This document shows, in pieces, positions 54,160 to 62,200 of a stretch of DNA of 64,000 bases. Made by a program: the position numbers and the translations under genes. Location: contig DASUUH010000022.1 of assembly GCA_036374175.1 (NCBI GenBank), positions 21,023 through 85,022 on the forward strand. Direction: 5' to 3'. The notes beneath the pieces are model-generated. The model was not told the origin of the DNA. It made no database searches and saw only the letters and a list, made by a program, of their open reading frames with translations. Within the stretch, counting starts at the first letter, position 1. Each line of letters starts with the position of its first letter. This DNA is from JASLBX01 sp036374175. GTDB lineage: Bacteria > Actinomycetota > Actinomycetes > Jiangellales > Jiangellaceae.

Positions 54160-55263
54160 TTAGTCCTTTCGATCTTCTGCGCCGGGCGGCTGCCACGACG
54201 CTGGTGACTTGTCCGTGCGTGGAACCGTCGCGAGAGCCCGTCGCCGGGACGCCTCGCGAATTCGAAGGGCGATGTTGGGAATGACCACAGACGCGATCAG
54301 GAGCAGGCCGGTGACCATGCTCAGCACGTCCGCGGACACGTTGGCCAGCTGCAGTGCGTTGCGCAGGGCCCCCATCAGCAAGACGCCGGCCAGCACGCCG
54401 TGCAGCGCACCCTTCCCTCCGAAGATTGAGACACCCCCCAGCAGCACCGCCGCCACGACGGCCAGCTCGAGCCCCGTCGCGTTGTCGCCGCGAGCGCTGG
54501 CGAAGCGGAGCGTCCAGAACACGCCAGCGAAGCCGGCCATCGCTCCGCTGGCCACAAACAACAGGAACTTGGTTCGCAACACCGGGATGCCAGAAAACGC
54601 GGCCGCTTCCCGGTTGTAACCAATGACGTACAGCGACCTGCCGAACGGGGTGAAGTGCAGCAGGATCGCGAATACGACCGCGAGGAATACCAAGGGCAGC
54701 ACGGAGTACGGAATCCATCCGATTTTTCCGGTCGCCAGCGACGTGAAGGACCGGGGGAAGTCCGCGACCGCTTGGTTGCCGAGGACCACGAATGCCAGCC
54801 CGCGGTAAAGCGCGAGGGTGCCGATTGTCACAGCCAGTGACGGCAGGCCGAGCACCGTGACGAACAGCCCGTTGATCACACCGAGGACGGCGCCGAGGGC
54901 GATACACAGCGGAATGATCGTCTCGATCGGAAGTCCCTCGAGCCACAGCCAGCCCATGGTGGCGCTGCACAGGCCGAGCATGCTGGCAATCGACAGGTCG
55001 ATCTCGCCGGTGATGATGATCAGCGTGAGCGGCAGCGCCAGCAACCCGATGGCGATCACGTCGAGCAGCAGGAAGCCGGCGTTGCGTTGAGTGGCGAACC
55101 CGTCAACGAAAACGCCGGCGACGACCACGGTCAGGGCGAGAACGGCCAGGACGGCGGTCTCCCAGCGGGCCAAGGCCGACCGCAGGCCGCCACGTTCGGG
55201 GCCGGGCCGGTCCGGCAGCGCCACAGCCGAGACGTCAGGACGCTCGAAGGCGGTATCACGCAC
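54160..55263 (-). CDS. Rhamnose ABC transporter permease
   Basis: About 367 residues with eight to ten membrane segments, of the CUT2 sugar permease family (LPLTLIIITGEIDLSIASMLGLCS, GLFVTVLGLPSLAVTIGTLALYRGLAFVV, AAVLLGGVSIFGGKGALHGVLAGVLLMGALRNALQL). GTG 55263 or 55266 both overlap the end of the other permease gene; the exact start is uncertain. RhaP or RhaQ by context. Confidence 0.93.
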   Translation of the reverse strand: MRDTAFERPDVSAVALPDRPGPERGGLRSALARWETAVLAVLALTVVVAGVFVDGFATQRNAGFLLLDVIAIGLLALPLTLIIITGEIDLSIASMLGLCSATMGWLWLEGLPIETIIPLCIALGAVLGVINGLFVTVLGLPSLAVTIGTLALYRGLAFVVLGNQAVADFPRSFTSLATGKIGWIPYSVLPLVFLAVVFAILLHFTPFGRSLYVIGYNREAAAFSGIPVLRTKFLLFVASGAMAGFAGVFWTLRFASARGDNATGLELAVVAAVLLGGVSIFGGKGALHGVLAGVLLMGALRNALQLANVSADVLSMVTGLLLIASVVIPNIALRIREASRRRALATVPRTDKSPASWQPPGAEDRKD

Positions 55264-56281
55264 CACGGGGACCACTCCCTTGCAGGCGACGGGCGACTCG
55301 AGCCGAGAGCAGCCGGTCCAGCGCGATCGCACCGACGATGAGCATTCCGACGACGGCCTGCTGCCAGAACGGGCTGACCCGCAGCACCGCCAGCGAGCTG
55401 CCGATGGTGGTCAACAGGACTGCACCGATGGCTGCGCCATAGACCGTCCCGCTGCCGCCGAAGATCGCCACTCCGCCGACCACGGCGGCGGCGACGACCT
55501 GGAGTTCCATCCCGGAGCCGGCGGTCGCGTCAAGCGTCCCGAACCGGGCCGCGTACAGCACACCGGCGAGCCCGGCAAGGGCACCGTTGACGACGAACGC
55601 GACCATGATTCGACGCCCGCTAGGGATGCCGTACAGCACAGCGGCTGCCGGATCGGAGCCGATCGCATAGAACTCCCGGCCGCTGCGCAGGTTCCCAAGG
55701 CACCAGCCGACGATCAGGACGACGGCCAAGGCGATGAATGCCAGGATCGGTATACCCAGAATCCGCTGAGTGCCGAAGTCGAGGAACGGACGCGGCATGT
55801 CCGCGGCGTTGATCTGCCTTCCACCGGCCCAGGCGTAATCAAAGCCTCGGAAGGCGTAGAGCGTGCCGAGCGTGACAACGAGTGCAGGCACCCGGGCCAG
55901 CGTGACAAGACCGCCGTTGACAGTCCCAAGGACTGCTCCGAAGGCCATGCCGACGAGAATGACGACGACAATCGGCAGGTTTGGCTGCGCAACGAGCAAC
56001 GCACCGGTGCCGAAGGCCGTCAGGCCGAGGATCGACCCGACGGACAGGTCGACGTTGCGGGTGATGATCACCAGGCTCTGACCGACGGCGAGGATGACCA
56101 GGATCGCTGCGCCGAGCAACAGATCACGGACGCTCTGGGTAGACAGGAAGCGCGGGTTGCTGATCGTGGTGGCCGCAACGAGCAGCACCAGGGCGAGCAG
56201 GATGCCGAGTTCTCTGAACCGCATCAATGCCATCGCCACGCCGCCACCGGCAGGACGAGCCACTCCAGCCGCAGTTGTCAC
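55256..56281 (-). CDS. Rhamnose ABC transporter permease (second)
   Basis: A 341-residue CUT2-type permease: LREL-like FRELGILLALVLLVAATTISN, SLVIITRNVDLSVGSILGLTAFG, GALVTLARVPALVVTLGTLYAFRG-type segment, VAAAVVGGVAIFGGSGTVYGAAIGAVLLTTIGSSL. Two different permeases form the heterodimer of RhaSTPQ-type importers. The ATG overlaps the ATPase stop (ATGA), and its stop overlaps the other permease start. Confidence 0.93.
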   Translation of the reverse strand: MTTAAGVARPAGGGVAMALMRFRELGILLALVLLVAATTISNPRFLSTQSVRDLLLGAAILVILAVGQSLVIITRNVDLSVGSILGLTAFGTGALLVAQPNLPIVVVILVGMAFGAVLGTVNGGLVTLARVPALVVTLGTLYAFRGFDYAWAGGRQINAADMPRPFLDFGTQRILGIPILAFIALAVVLIVGWCLGNLRSGREFYAIGSDPAAAVLYGIPSGRRIMVAFVVNGALAGLAGVLYAARFGTLDATAGSGMELQVVAAAVVGGVAIFGGSGTVYGAAIGAVLLTTIGSSLAVLRVSPFWQQAVVGMLIVGAIALDRLLSARVARRLQGSGPRGA

Positions 56282-57825
56282 ACCGGCCGCCCTGCTTCGC
56301 CGGTGGCCGCGTACATGATCGACTCTTCGGTCGCCTCGGCTCGTGGGACGTTAGCGACCAGCCGCCCCTCGTGCACGACGAGGATCCGATCCGCCATGCC
56401 GAGGACCTCCGGGAGCTCGGATGAGACCATGAGCACCGCTACTCCGTCGTTGGCCAGTTCGGACAGCAGGCGATGGACCTCGGCTTTTGTCCCGATATCG
56501 ATCCCTCGCGTGGGCTCGTCGACGATCAGTACCCGCGGCCTGGTGGCCAGCCACTTGGCCAGGACGACCTTCTGCTGGTTGCCGCCGGACAGGGTGGAGA
56601 CCGGGTTGTCGATCGAGGCCGCCTTGACCTTCAGCCGGTCGGTCCACTCGCGCGCAGCCGTCCGCTCACGGCCCGCTGTGAGTAGGCCCCACCGGCTCAG
56701 CTCCCGCCGCCTGGTCACGGTGGCGTTGCGGGTGATCGACAGCTCCATGACCAGGCCCTGCTGGCGCCGATCCTCCGGGACCAGCGCGATGCCCGCTGCC
56801 ATGGCGGAGCCCGGATCACCCTTGGGAAGAGTCGTCCCACCGACCCTGACCTCACCCGAGTCGTAGTGATCCACCCCGAAGGCGGCCCGGACGATCTCGC
56901 TGCGGCCGGCTCCCACCAGACCGGCGAGGGCGACGATCTCGCCCGCCTTGACCTCGAACGTCACGTCAGCGAAGACACCGGCCTGGGTGAGTCCGGATAC
57001 CTCCAGGACGGTGTCGCCGGCCTCTGCCTCATTCTTCGGGAACAGCGCCGAGATTTCCCGTCCGACCATCCGGCGGACCAGTTGATCGACGGACAGGTCA
57101 CTGACCGGGTCGCTGGAGACGAACTGGCCGTCCCGCATCACGGTGACCCGCTGGCAGAGGGTGAACACCTCGTCCAGCCGGTGCGAGATGAAAAGGACGG
57201 CCGCGCCCGAGTCTCGGAGCGATCGCGCTACCGCGAACAGGCGGTCCACCTCGTGACCGGACAGCGCGGCGGTCGGTTCGTCCATCACGAGCACCCGGGC
57301 GTCCAGGGAGATGGCCTTGGCGATCTCCACGATCTGCTGGTCGGCGATCGAGAGGCCGCGCGCCGGCCGATCCGGGTTGATCCGGACGCCGAGCCGGCCG
57401 AACAACTCGTTCGCCTGTCGCCGCATCGCGCCGCGGTCGATCCGCCGCCAGCCACGGACCGGCTGGCGGCCCATGAAGATGTTCTCGGCGACCGATAGGT
57501 CGGGGAACAGCGTTGGCTCCTGGTAGATCACCGCGATGCCCGCCGCTTGTGCGTCGGCGGCACCGTCGAAGCGCACCGGCGAACCGTCGAGCAGCACGCT
57601 GCCGGTGTCCGGCTGGTGCACACCGGCGAGGATCTTCACGATCGTCGATTTGCCCGCGCCATTCTCGCCGACCAGGGCGTGCGCCTCGCCCGCGTAGAGG
57701 TCGAGTTGCGCGTTGCGCAATGCGGCGACCGCCCCGAAGTGCTTCGAGACGTCCCGCATGGCTACGACCGGCGCTTCGGTTGGGGTTCCCGGCGATGCGG
57801 CCGTCGTGCCTTCGGGGTGGGTCAT
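56278..57825 (-). CDS. Rhamnose ABC transporter ATP-binding protein (double ATPase)
   Basis: A 515-residue CUT2 ATPase with two nucleotide-binding domains. Domain 1: Walker A GENGAGKST, signature GLSIADQQIVEIAKA (non-canonical LSxxx), Walker B VLVMDEPTAALS. Domain 2: degenerate P-loop GLVGAGRSE, signature LSGGNQQKVVLAKWLA, and LIVDEPTRGID. Role as RhaT by context. First gene of the nine-gene operon; a LacI-type operator lies 28 bases before its ATG. Confidence 0.95.
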   Translation of the reverse strand: MTHPEGTTAASPGTPTEAPVVAMRDVSKHFGAVAALRNAQLDLYAGEAHALVGENGAGKSTIVKILAGVHQPDTGSVLLDGSPVRFDGAADAQAAGIAVIYQEPTLFPDLSVAENIFMGRQPVRGWRRIDRGAMRRQANELFGRLGVRINPDRPARGLSIADQQIVEIAKAISLDARVLVMDEPTAALSGHEVDRLFAVARSLRDSGAAVLFISHRLDEVFTLCQRVTVMRDGQFVSSDPVSDLSVDQLVRRMVGREISALFPKNEAEAGDTVLEVSGLTQAGVFADVTFEVKAGEIVALAGLVGAGRSEIVRAAFGVDHYDSGEVRVGGTTLPKGDPGSAMAAGIALVPEDRRQQGLVMELSITRNATVTRRRELSRWGLLTAGRERTAAREWTDRLKVKAASIDNPVSTLSGGNQQKVVLAKWLATRPRVLIVDEPTRGIDIGTKAEVHRLLSELANDGVAVLMVSSELPEVLGMADRILVVHEGRLVANVPRAEATEESIMYAATGEAGRPV

Positions 57826-57852
57826 CGGCGATCCTCTACTCGTGATCGTCTA

Positions 57853-57864
57853 TGAATCGTTTCA
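57853..57864. promoter_or_regulatory. LacI-type operator before the rhamnose transport/catabolic operon
   Basis: TGAATCGTTTCA is a near-palindrome (reverse complement TGAAACGATTCA) matching the TGAAACG-TTTCA pattern of LacI-family sites; it overlaps the inverted repeat AATCGTT-TC-AACGATT. It lies 28 bases upstream of the ATPase start codon, where binding would block the promoter. Confidence 0.7.
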
Positions 57865-58018
57865 ACGATTGGGACAGAGATTAGGGGCGGTGCGGCGGCG
57901 ACGTCAATGGTTTGTTACCTGCTTGTTGCCAAAGGGGACGTGGCCGGATGCGGACACGGTGTGGTGTTGCCTTCGCGCAGCGTCCTTGCCAAAGTCGAGC
58001 GAACGGGCGAAACTCCAT

Positions 58019-58030
58019 TGATTCGTTTCA
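58019..58030. promoter_or_regulatory. LacI-type operator before lacI-lutABC
   Basis: TGATTCGTTTCA resembles the other operator (10 of 12 bases identical counting the palindrome strand choice) and lies 50 bases upstream of the lacI start. It suggests autoregulation and joint control of lutABC. Confidence 0.65.
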
Positions 58031-58079
58031 AAGGCGCTACGGTTAACGCAGATTAGGGGAAGGGCCTAGAAGAGGGACG

Positions 58080-59102
58080 ATGGCGGCGGCCAACATCAGA
58101 GAAGTGGCCCGGCGGGCGCGGGTTTCGGTCGGGACGGTCAGCAACGTGCTGAACCGGCCCGAGAGTGTTGCCGAGGCCACCAGGCAGCGCGTGATGGCAG
58201 CGATCGACGAGCTCGGCTTCGTCCGCAACGAGGCTGCCCGTCACCTCCGCGCCGGCCGCAGCCGCACCGTCGGCTTCGTCGTCCTGGACGTGGCGAACCC
58301 GTACTTCACCGACGTCGCCCGCGGTGTGGAGGGCTTGGCCGACGAGCATGACGCGATGGTCGCGCTGTGCAACAGTGGCGATGATCCGGAGCGCGAACGC
58401 CGGCACGTCAAGCAGCTCGAAGAGCAGCGCGTGCTCGGCATCCTCATCACGCCGGTCGAGAACGATAACCCGTACCTCGAACAGGTGGCGGCCCGCGGCA
58501 CGCCGGTCGTCCTCGTCGACCGCGGCGCTGGGCACAACCAGTGCTCGGTGGCCGTTGACGACGTACTCGGCGGCCGGCTTGCCGGAACGCACCTGCTCGA
58601 ACAGGGGCACCGGCGGCTCGGCTTCGTCGGCGGTCCGCTGTCGATCAAGCAGGTCGCAGATCGCAAGGCCGGCCTGCACGCTGCGATCAACGACCTCAAC
58701 GGCACCGGTGCCGACGTCGTGGTCATCAGCCGGCCGTACCTAACGGTTGACGAGGGCCGCCGCGCGGCCGAGGACATCGTCGGCATGCCACCCGGCGAGC
58801 GTCCGACCGCCGTGTTCTGCGCGAACGACCTGCTCGCTCTTGGGTTGCTGCAAGAGCTCACCCGCCACCGCCTGCATGTGCCCGACGACATCGCCATCGT
58901 GGGCTACGACGACATCGGCTTCGCGAGCGCCGCGACTGTCCCCCTCTCGTCGGTGCGCCAACCGCGCGAGCAACTCGGCCACGCTGCTATCGAGCTGCTA
59001 TTGGACGAAGTGGAACACAGGAGCCGGCACCGGCATCGCCAGGTCGTATTCCAGCCCGAGCTCGTGGTGCGCGAGTCCAGCCAGCACACCCGCGCACGAT
59101 GA
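58080..59102 (+). CDS. LacI-family regulator of the rhamnose locus
   Basis: A 340-residue LacI-type repressor. HTH in residues 3-50 (IREVARRARVSVGTVSNVLN, then hinge RQRVMAAIDELGFVRNEAARHLRAG); ligand domain TVGFVVLDVANPYFTDVARG, VDDVLGGRLAGTHLLEQGHR and VGYDDIGFASAATVPLSSVRQP. Presumed ligand is L-rhamnose or an early intermediate. Divergent from the importer operon, with two operators between them, and overlapping lutA by 4 bases (ATGA). Confidence 0.93.
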   Translation: MAAANIREVARRARVSVGTVSNVLNRPESVAEATRQRVMAAIDELGFVRNEAARHLRAGRSRTVGFVVLDVANPYFTDVARGVEGLADEHDAMVALCNSGDDPERERRHVKQLEEQRVLGILITPVENDNPYLEQVAARGTPVVLVDRGAGHNQCSVAVDDVLGGRLAGTHLLEQGHRRLGFVGGPLSIKQVADRKAGLHAAINDLNGTGADVVVISRPYLTVDEGRRAAEDIVGMPPGERPTAVFCANDLLALGLLQELTRHRLHVPDDIAIVGYDDIGFASAATVPLSSVRQPREQLGHAAIELLLDEVEHRSRHRHRQVVFQPELVVRESSQHTRAR

Positions 59103-59824
59103 AAGTCGCACTATTCATCACCTGCCTCGTCGACGGGTTGTTCCCGGACGTCGGCAAGGCGACTGTCACGCTGCTCGAGCGCCTCGGCCACCGGGTCGAA
59201 GTGCCGCTCGACCAGACGTGTTGCGGCCAGATGCACCTCAACACCGGCTACACCCGCGAAGCTCGACCGATGGTGCGGGGCTTCGCTGGGACGTTCGCCG
59301 GCTATGACGCCATCGTGGCGCCGTCTGGTTCGTGTGTGGGTTCGGTGCGGCATCAGCACCCCGCCGTCGCGCGCCGCATGCGGGACGACGCCCTGGCCCG
59401 CCAGGTCGACGATGTCTCCGGGCGGGTATACGAGCTGTCGGAGTACCTGGTCGACGTACTCGGTGTTGAGGATGTCGGCGCGAGATACCCGCATCGCGTC
59501 ACTTACCACCCCACCTGCCACTCGTTGCGGCTGTTGCGCGTCGACGACAAGCCATTGCGGTTGTTGCGCAACGTCCGCGGGCTTGATCTCCTCGAGCTGC
59601 CGGACGCCGACCAGTGCTGCGGATTCGGCGGGACGTTCGCCCTCAAGAACGCCGATGTGTCGGCCGCCATGCTGGCCGACAAGATGACGAACGTACTTCG
59701 GACGGATGCCGAGGTCGTGACGGCAGGCGACTCGTCCTGCCTGATGCACATCGGCGGCGGGCTGTCGCGGCTGCGCTCGGGCGTACGTCCCGTCCACCTG
59801 GCCGAGATCTTGGCGGCGACATGA
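59099..59824 (+). CDS. lutA: Lactate utilization protein A
   Basis: A 241-residue CCG-domain protein: MKVALFITCLVDGLFPDVGK at the start, CCGQMHLNTGYTREA, HPTCHSLRLLR and CCGFGGTFALKN. LutA/LldE binds an iron-sulfur cluster through these cysteines and joins LutB and LutC to oxidise L-lactate to pyruvate. Coupled to lacI upstream and lutB downstream by ATGA overlaps, so lactate oxidation is controlled with rhamnose use. Confidence 0.95.
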   Translation: MKVALFITCLVDGLFPDVGKATVTLLERLGHRVEVPLDQTCCGQMHLNTGYTREARPMVRGFAGTFAGYDAIVAPSGSCVGSVRHQHPAVARRMRDDALARQVDDVSGRVYELSEYLVDVLGVEDVGARYPHRVTYHPTCHSLRLLRVDDKPLRLLRNVRGLDLLELPDADQCCGFGGTFALKNADVSAAMLADKMTNVLRTDAEVVTAGDSSCLMHIGGGLSRLRSGVRPVHLAEILAAT

Positions 59825-61278
59825 CCACCTTTCTCGGGCTTCCGACCGCGCCACCGGGCGTGGGACATCTCAGCAGCGGCAGGCCGTTCCCGGCCGCGGC
59901 CCGCACTGCCCTCGCCGACAACCAGCTGCGCAGCAACCTCGGCCACGCGACATCGACGATCCGGACCAAGCGGGCCCGCGCAGTCGCCGAGGTGCCGGAC
60001 TGGCCGCAACTCCGCGCCGCCGGTGCCGCGATCAAGGACGACGTGCTGGCCAATCTCGACCGGTACCTCGTGCAGCTCGAAGAGCAGGTCACCGCCCGCG
60101 GCGGCACTGTCCACTGGGCCCGCGACGCCGCCGAGGCGAATGAGATCGTCACCCGGCTGGTGCAGGCCAGCGGCGCCCGCGAGGTGGTCAAGGTCAAGTC
60201 GATGGCCACCCAGGAGATCGGGCTCAACGAAGCGCTCTCGGCGGCCGGCATTGCAGCATGGGAGACAGACCTGGCCGAGCTCATCGTCCAGCTGGGTCGC
60301 GACTCCCCCAGCCACATCCTGGTACCGGCGATCCACCAGAATCGCACCGAGATCCGCGACATCTTCGTCCGCGAGATGGCTGCCGCAGGTCGGCCGGCGC
60401 CGGACGGGCTCACCGACGAGCCGGCCGCGCTGGCCGAGGCCGCCCGGCTGCACCTGCGGGAGAAGTTCCTGTCCGCGCAGGTCGCGATCTCCGGCGCCAA
60501 CTTCGCGGTCGCCGAATCCGGCACGCTGGCCGTCGTCGAGTCCGAGGGCAACGGCCGGATGTGCCTGACCCTGCCGCGAACGCTGATCACCGTGATGGGC
60601 ATCGAGAAACTCGTCCCTGCGTGGCGCGACCTCGAGGTCTTCCTGCAACTGCTCCCCCGCTCCAGCACCGCCGAGCGGATGAACCCGTACACGTCAATGT
60701 GGACGGGCGTGACGCCGGGGGACGGTCCTTCGGAGTTCCATCTGGTGTTGCTGGATAACGGTCGCACCGCGACCCTGGCCGACCCCGAAGGACGGTCCGC
60801 GCTGCGCTGCATCCGCTGTTCGGCCTGCTTGAACGTGTGCCCGGTGTACGAGCGCACCGGCGGGCATGCCTACGGCTCGGTGTACCCCGGGCCGATCGGC
60901 GCGGTGCTCAGCCCCCAATTGACCGGGGTGGACGCCAACAAATCGCTGCCGTACGCGTCCAGTCTGTGCGGCGCCTGCTACGACGCCTGCCCGGTCGCCA
61001 TCGACATTCCGACGATGCTCGTGCACCTGCGAGAGCGCGTCGTGGATTCCGGACGGGGCCGGGCTGTCCCGTCCCCCGAGCGGGTGGCGATGGCGGCTGC
61101 CGCCTGGACCATGCGGAAGCCGTCGCGATGGCGGCGGATCCTGCGGCTCGGCCGGTGGGGACGCCCGTTGGTGCGACGGCGGGCCTTGCCACCTCCGCTT
61201 ACGGCGTGGACAGCGGCGCGGGACGTCCCGATGCCGCCCAAGCAGACCTTCCGAGACTGGTGGACCGAGCGCGCATGA
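59821..61278 (+). CDS. lutB: Lactate utilization protein B (iron-sulfur)
   Basis: A 485-residue protein: an LUD domain (VKVKSMATQEIGLNEALSAA, FAVAESGTLAVVESEGNGRMC) and two [4Fe-4S] ferredoxin-type motifs, CIRCSACLNVCPVY and CGACYDACPVAI. The C-terminal basic region (RKPSRWRRILRLGRWGRPLVRRRAL) is long. ATGA overlaps at both ends (59821, 61275). Electron-transfer core of the L-lactate oxidation system. Confidence 0.95.
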   Translation: MTTFLGLPTAPPGVGHLSSGRPFPAAARTALADNQLRSNLGHATSTIRTKRARAVAEVPDWPQLRAAGAAIKDDVLANLDRYLVQLEEQVTARGGTVHWARDAAEANEIVTRLVQASGAREVVKVKSMATQEIGLNEALSAAGIAAWETDLAELIVQLGRDSPSHILVPAIHQNRTEIRDIFVREMAAAGRPAPDGLTDEPAALAEAARLHLREKFLSAQVAISGANFAVAESGTLAVVESEGNGRMCLTLPRTLITVMGIEKLVPAWRDLEVFLQLLPRSSTAERMNPYTSMWTGVTPGDGPSEFHLVLLDNGRTATLADPEGRSALRCIRCSACLNVCPVYERTGGHAYGSVYPGPIGAVLSPQLTGVDANKSLPYASSLCGACYDACPVAIDIPTMLVHLRERVVDSGRGRAVPSPERVAMAAAAWTMRKPSRWRRILRLGRWGRPLVRRRALPPPLTAWTAARDVPMPPKQTFRDWWTERA

Positions 61279-61913
61279 ACGTCCGGGACGAGGTGCTGGC
61301 GCGAATTCGTGCTGCGTTGCGAGATCGTCCCGCCGCTCCGGATGTGGTCCGGGACTACCGCACCGCGGATCACGTGGACGAGCGGAATCCCGACGCGTTG
61401 GCTGATCTGTTGGCTGAACGACTGGTGGACTACCGGGCGACAGCCCGGCGGTGTCGGCCGGACGAGGTTTCGGCCGCCGTGGCCACGTCACTCAACGAAC
61501 GCGGAGCGCGGCGCATCGTCGTCCCTGATGGGCTGCCGGCAGCGTGGCTCGACAAGGCGGAGGGCATCGAATTCGTCACGGACGACCCAGGACTCACGCC
61601 GGTTCGACTGGATGCCCTGGACGGGACGATCACCAGCTGTGCCGTTGCCATCGCGGAGACCGGGACGATCGTTCTCGACGCCGGAGCCGGACAGGGACGT
61701 CGCGCGCTGACGCTCGTCCCCGACTACCACCTCGTGATCGTGCCGCGCGACAAGATCGTGCCGTCCGTCCCCGCCGCCATCGCCCGGCTGGCCGCTACCC
61801 GTCCGCTGACGTGGATCAGCGGACCGAGCGCAACCAGCGACATCGAGTTGCAGCGCATCGAAGGCGTGCACGGACCGCGCACGCTGGAAGCGATCTTGGT
61901 AGGGGCGGGATGA
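61275..61913 (+). CDS. lutC: Lactate utilization protein C
   Basis: A 212-residue LUD-domain protein (LVDYRATARRC..., AIAETGTIVLDAGAGQGRRALTLVPDYHLVIV, TWISGPSATSDIELQRIEGVHGPRTLEAILVG). Completes lutABC. No lactate permease is linked, consistent with lactate arising inside the cell from rhamnose. The 287 bases after it before the next gene hold only two CGTTGACTCA direct repeats (61959, 61995) and a likely promoter. Confidence 0.95.
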   Translation: MNVRDEVLARIRAALRDRPAAPDVVRDYRTADHVDERNPDALADLLAERLVDYRATARRCRPDEVSAAVATSLNERGARRIVVPDGLPAAWLDKAEGIEFVTDDPGLTPVRLDALDGTITSCAVAIAETGTIVLDAGAGQGRRALTLVPDYHLVIVPRDKIVPSVPAAIARLAATRPLTWISGPSATSDIELQRIEGVHGPRTLEAILVGAG

Positions 61914-62200
61914 CGTGGGCCGCCACAGCGCCACCGCGGCCGGCGAACCTTGGACCTCGTTGACTCACGTCAAGTGCCCCCGGCGAGGGTTATTCGTTGA
62001 CTCATCCATTGCCCGCGAGAAGATGAGCCCAATGCGTTTGGCCTTGTGTTCGTACGTGTGTTTCGATAGTGTGTGAGTAGTGGGCGAGGCTGATGGCCGC
62101 CAGAGTTGAGTTTCGACGAGTGCCGATGTGACCGGTCCGGTTCAGACCCGGACCAACCGCTGTCGTGTTTGTGCGGATCCACTCCGAAAGGGTGTTGGTC

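Noticed and set aside
55091..56866. 591-codon plus-strand frame opposite the ABC permeases
   Set aside because: Antisense of two permease genes and part of the ATPase; Arg/Asp-rich shadow composition.
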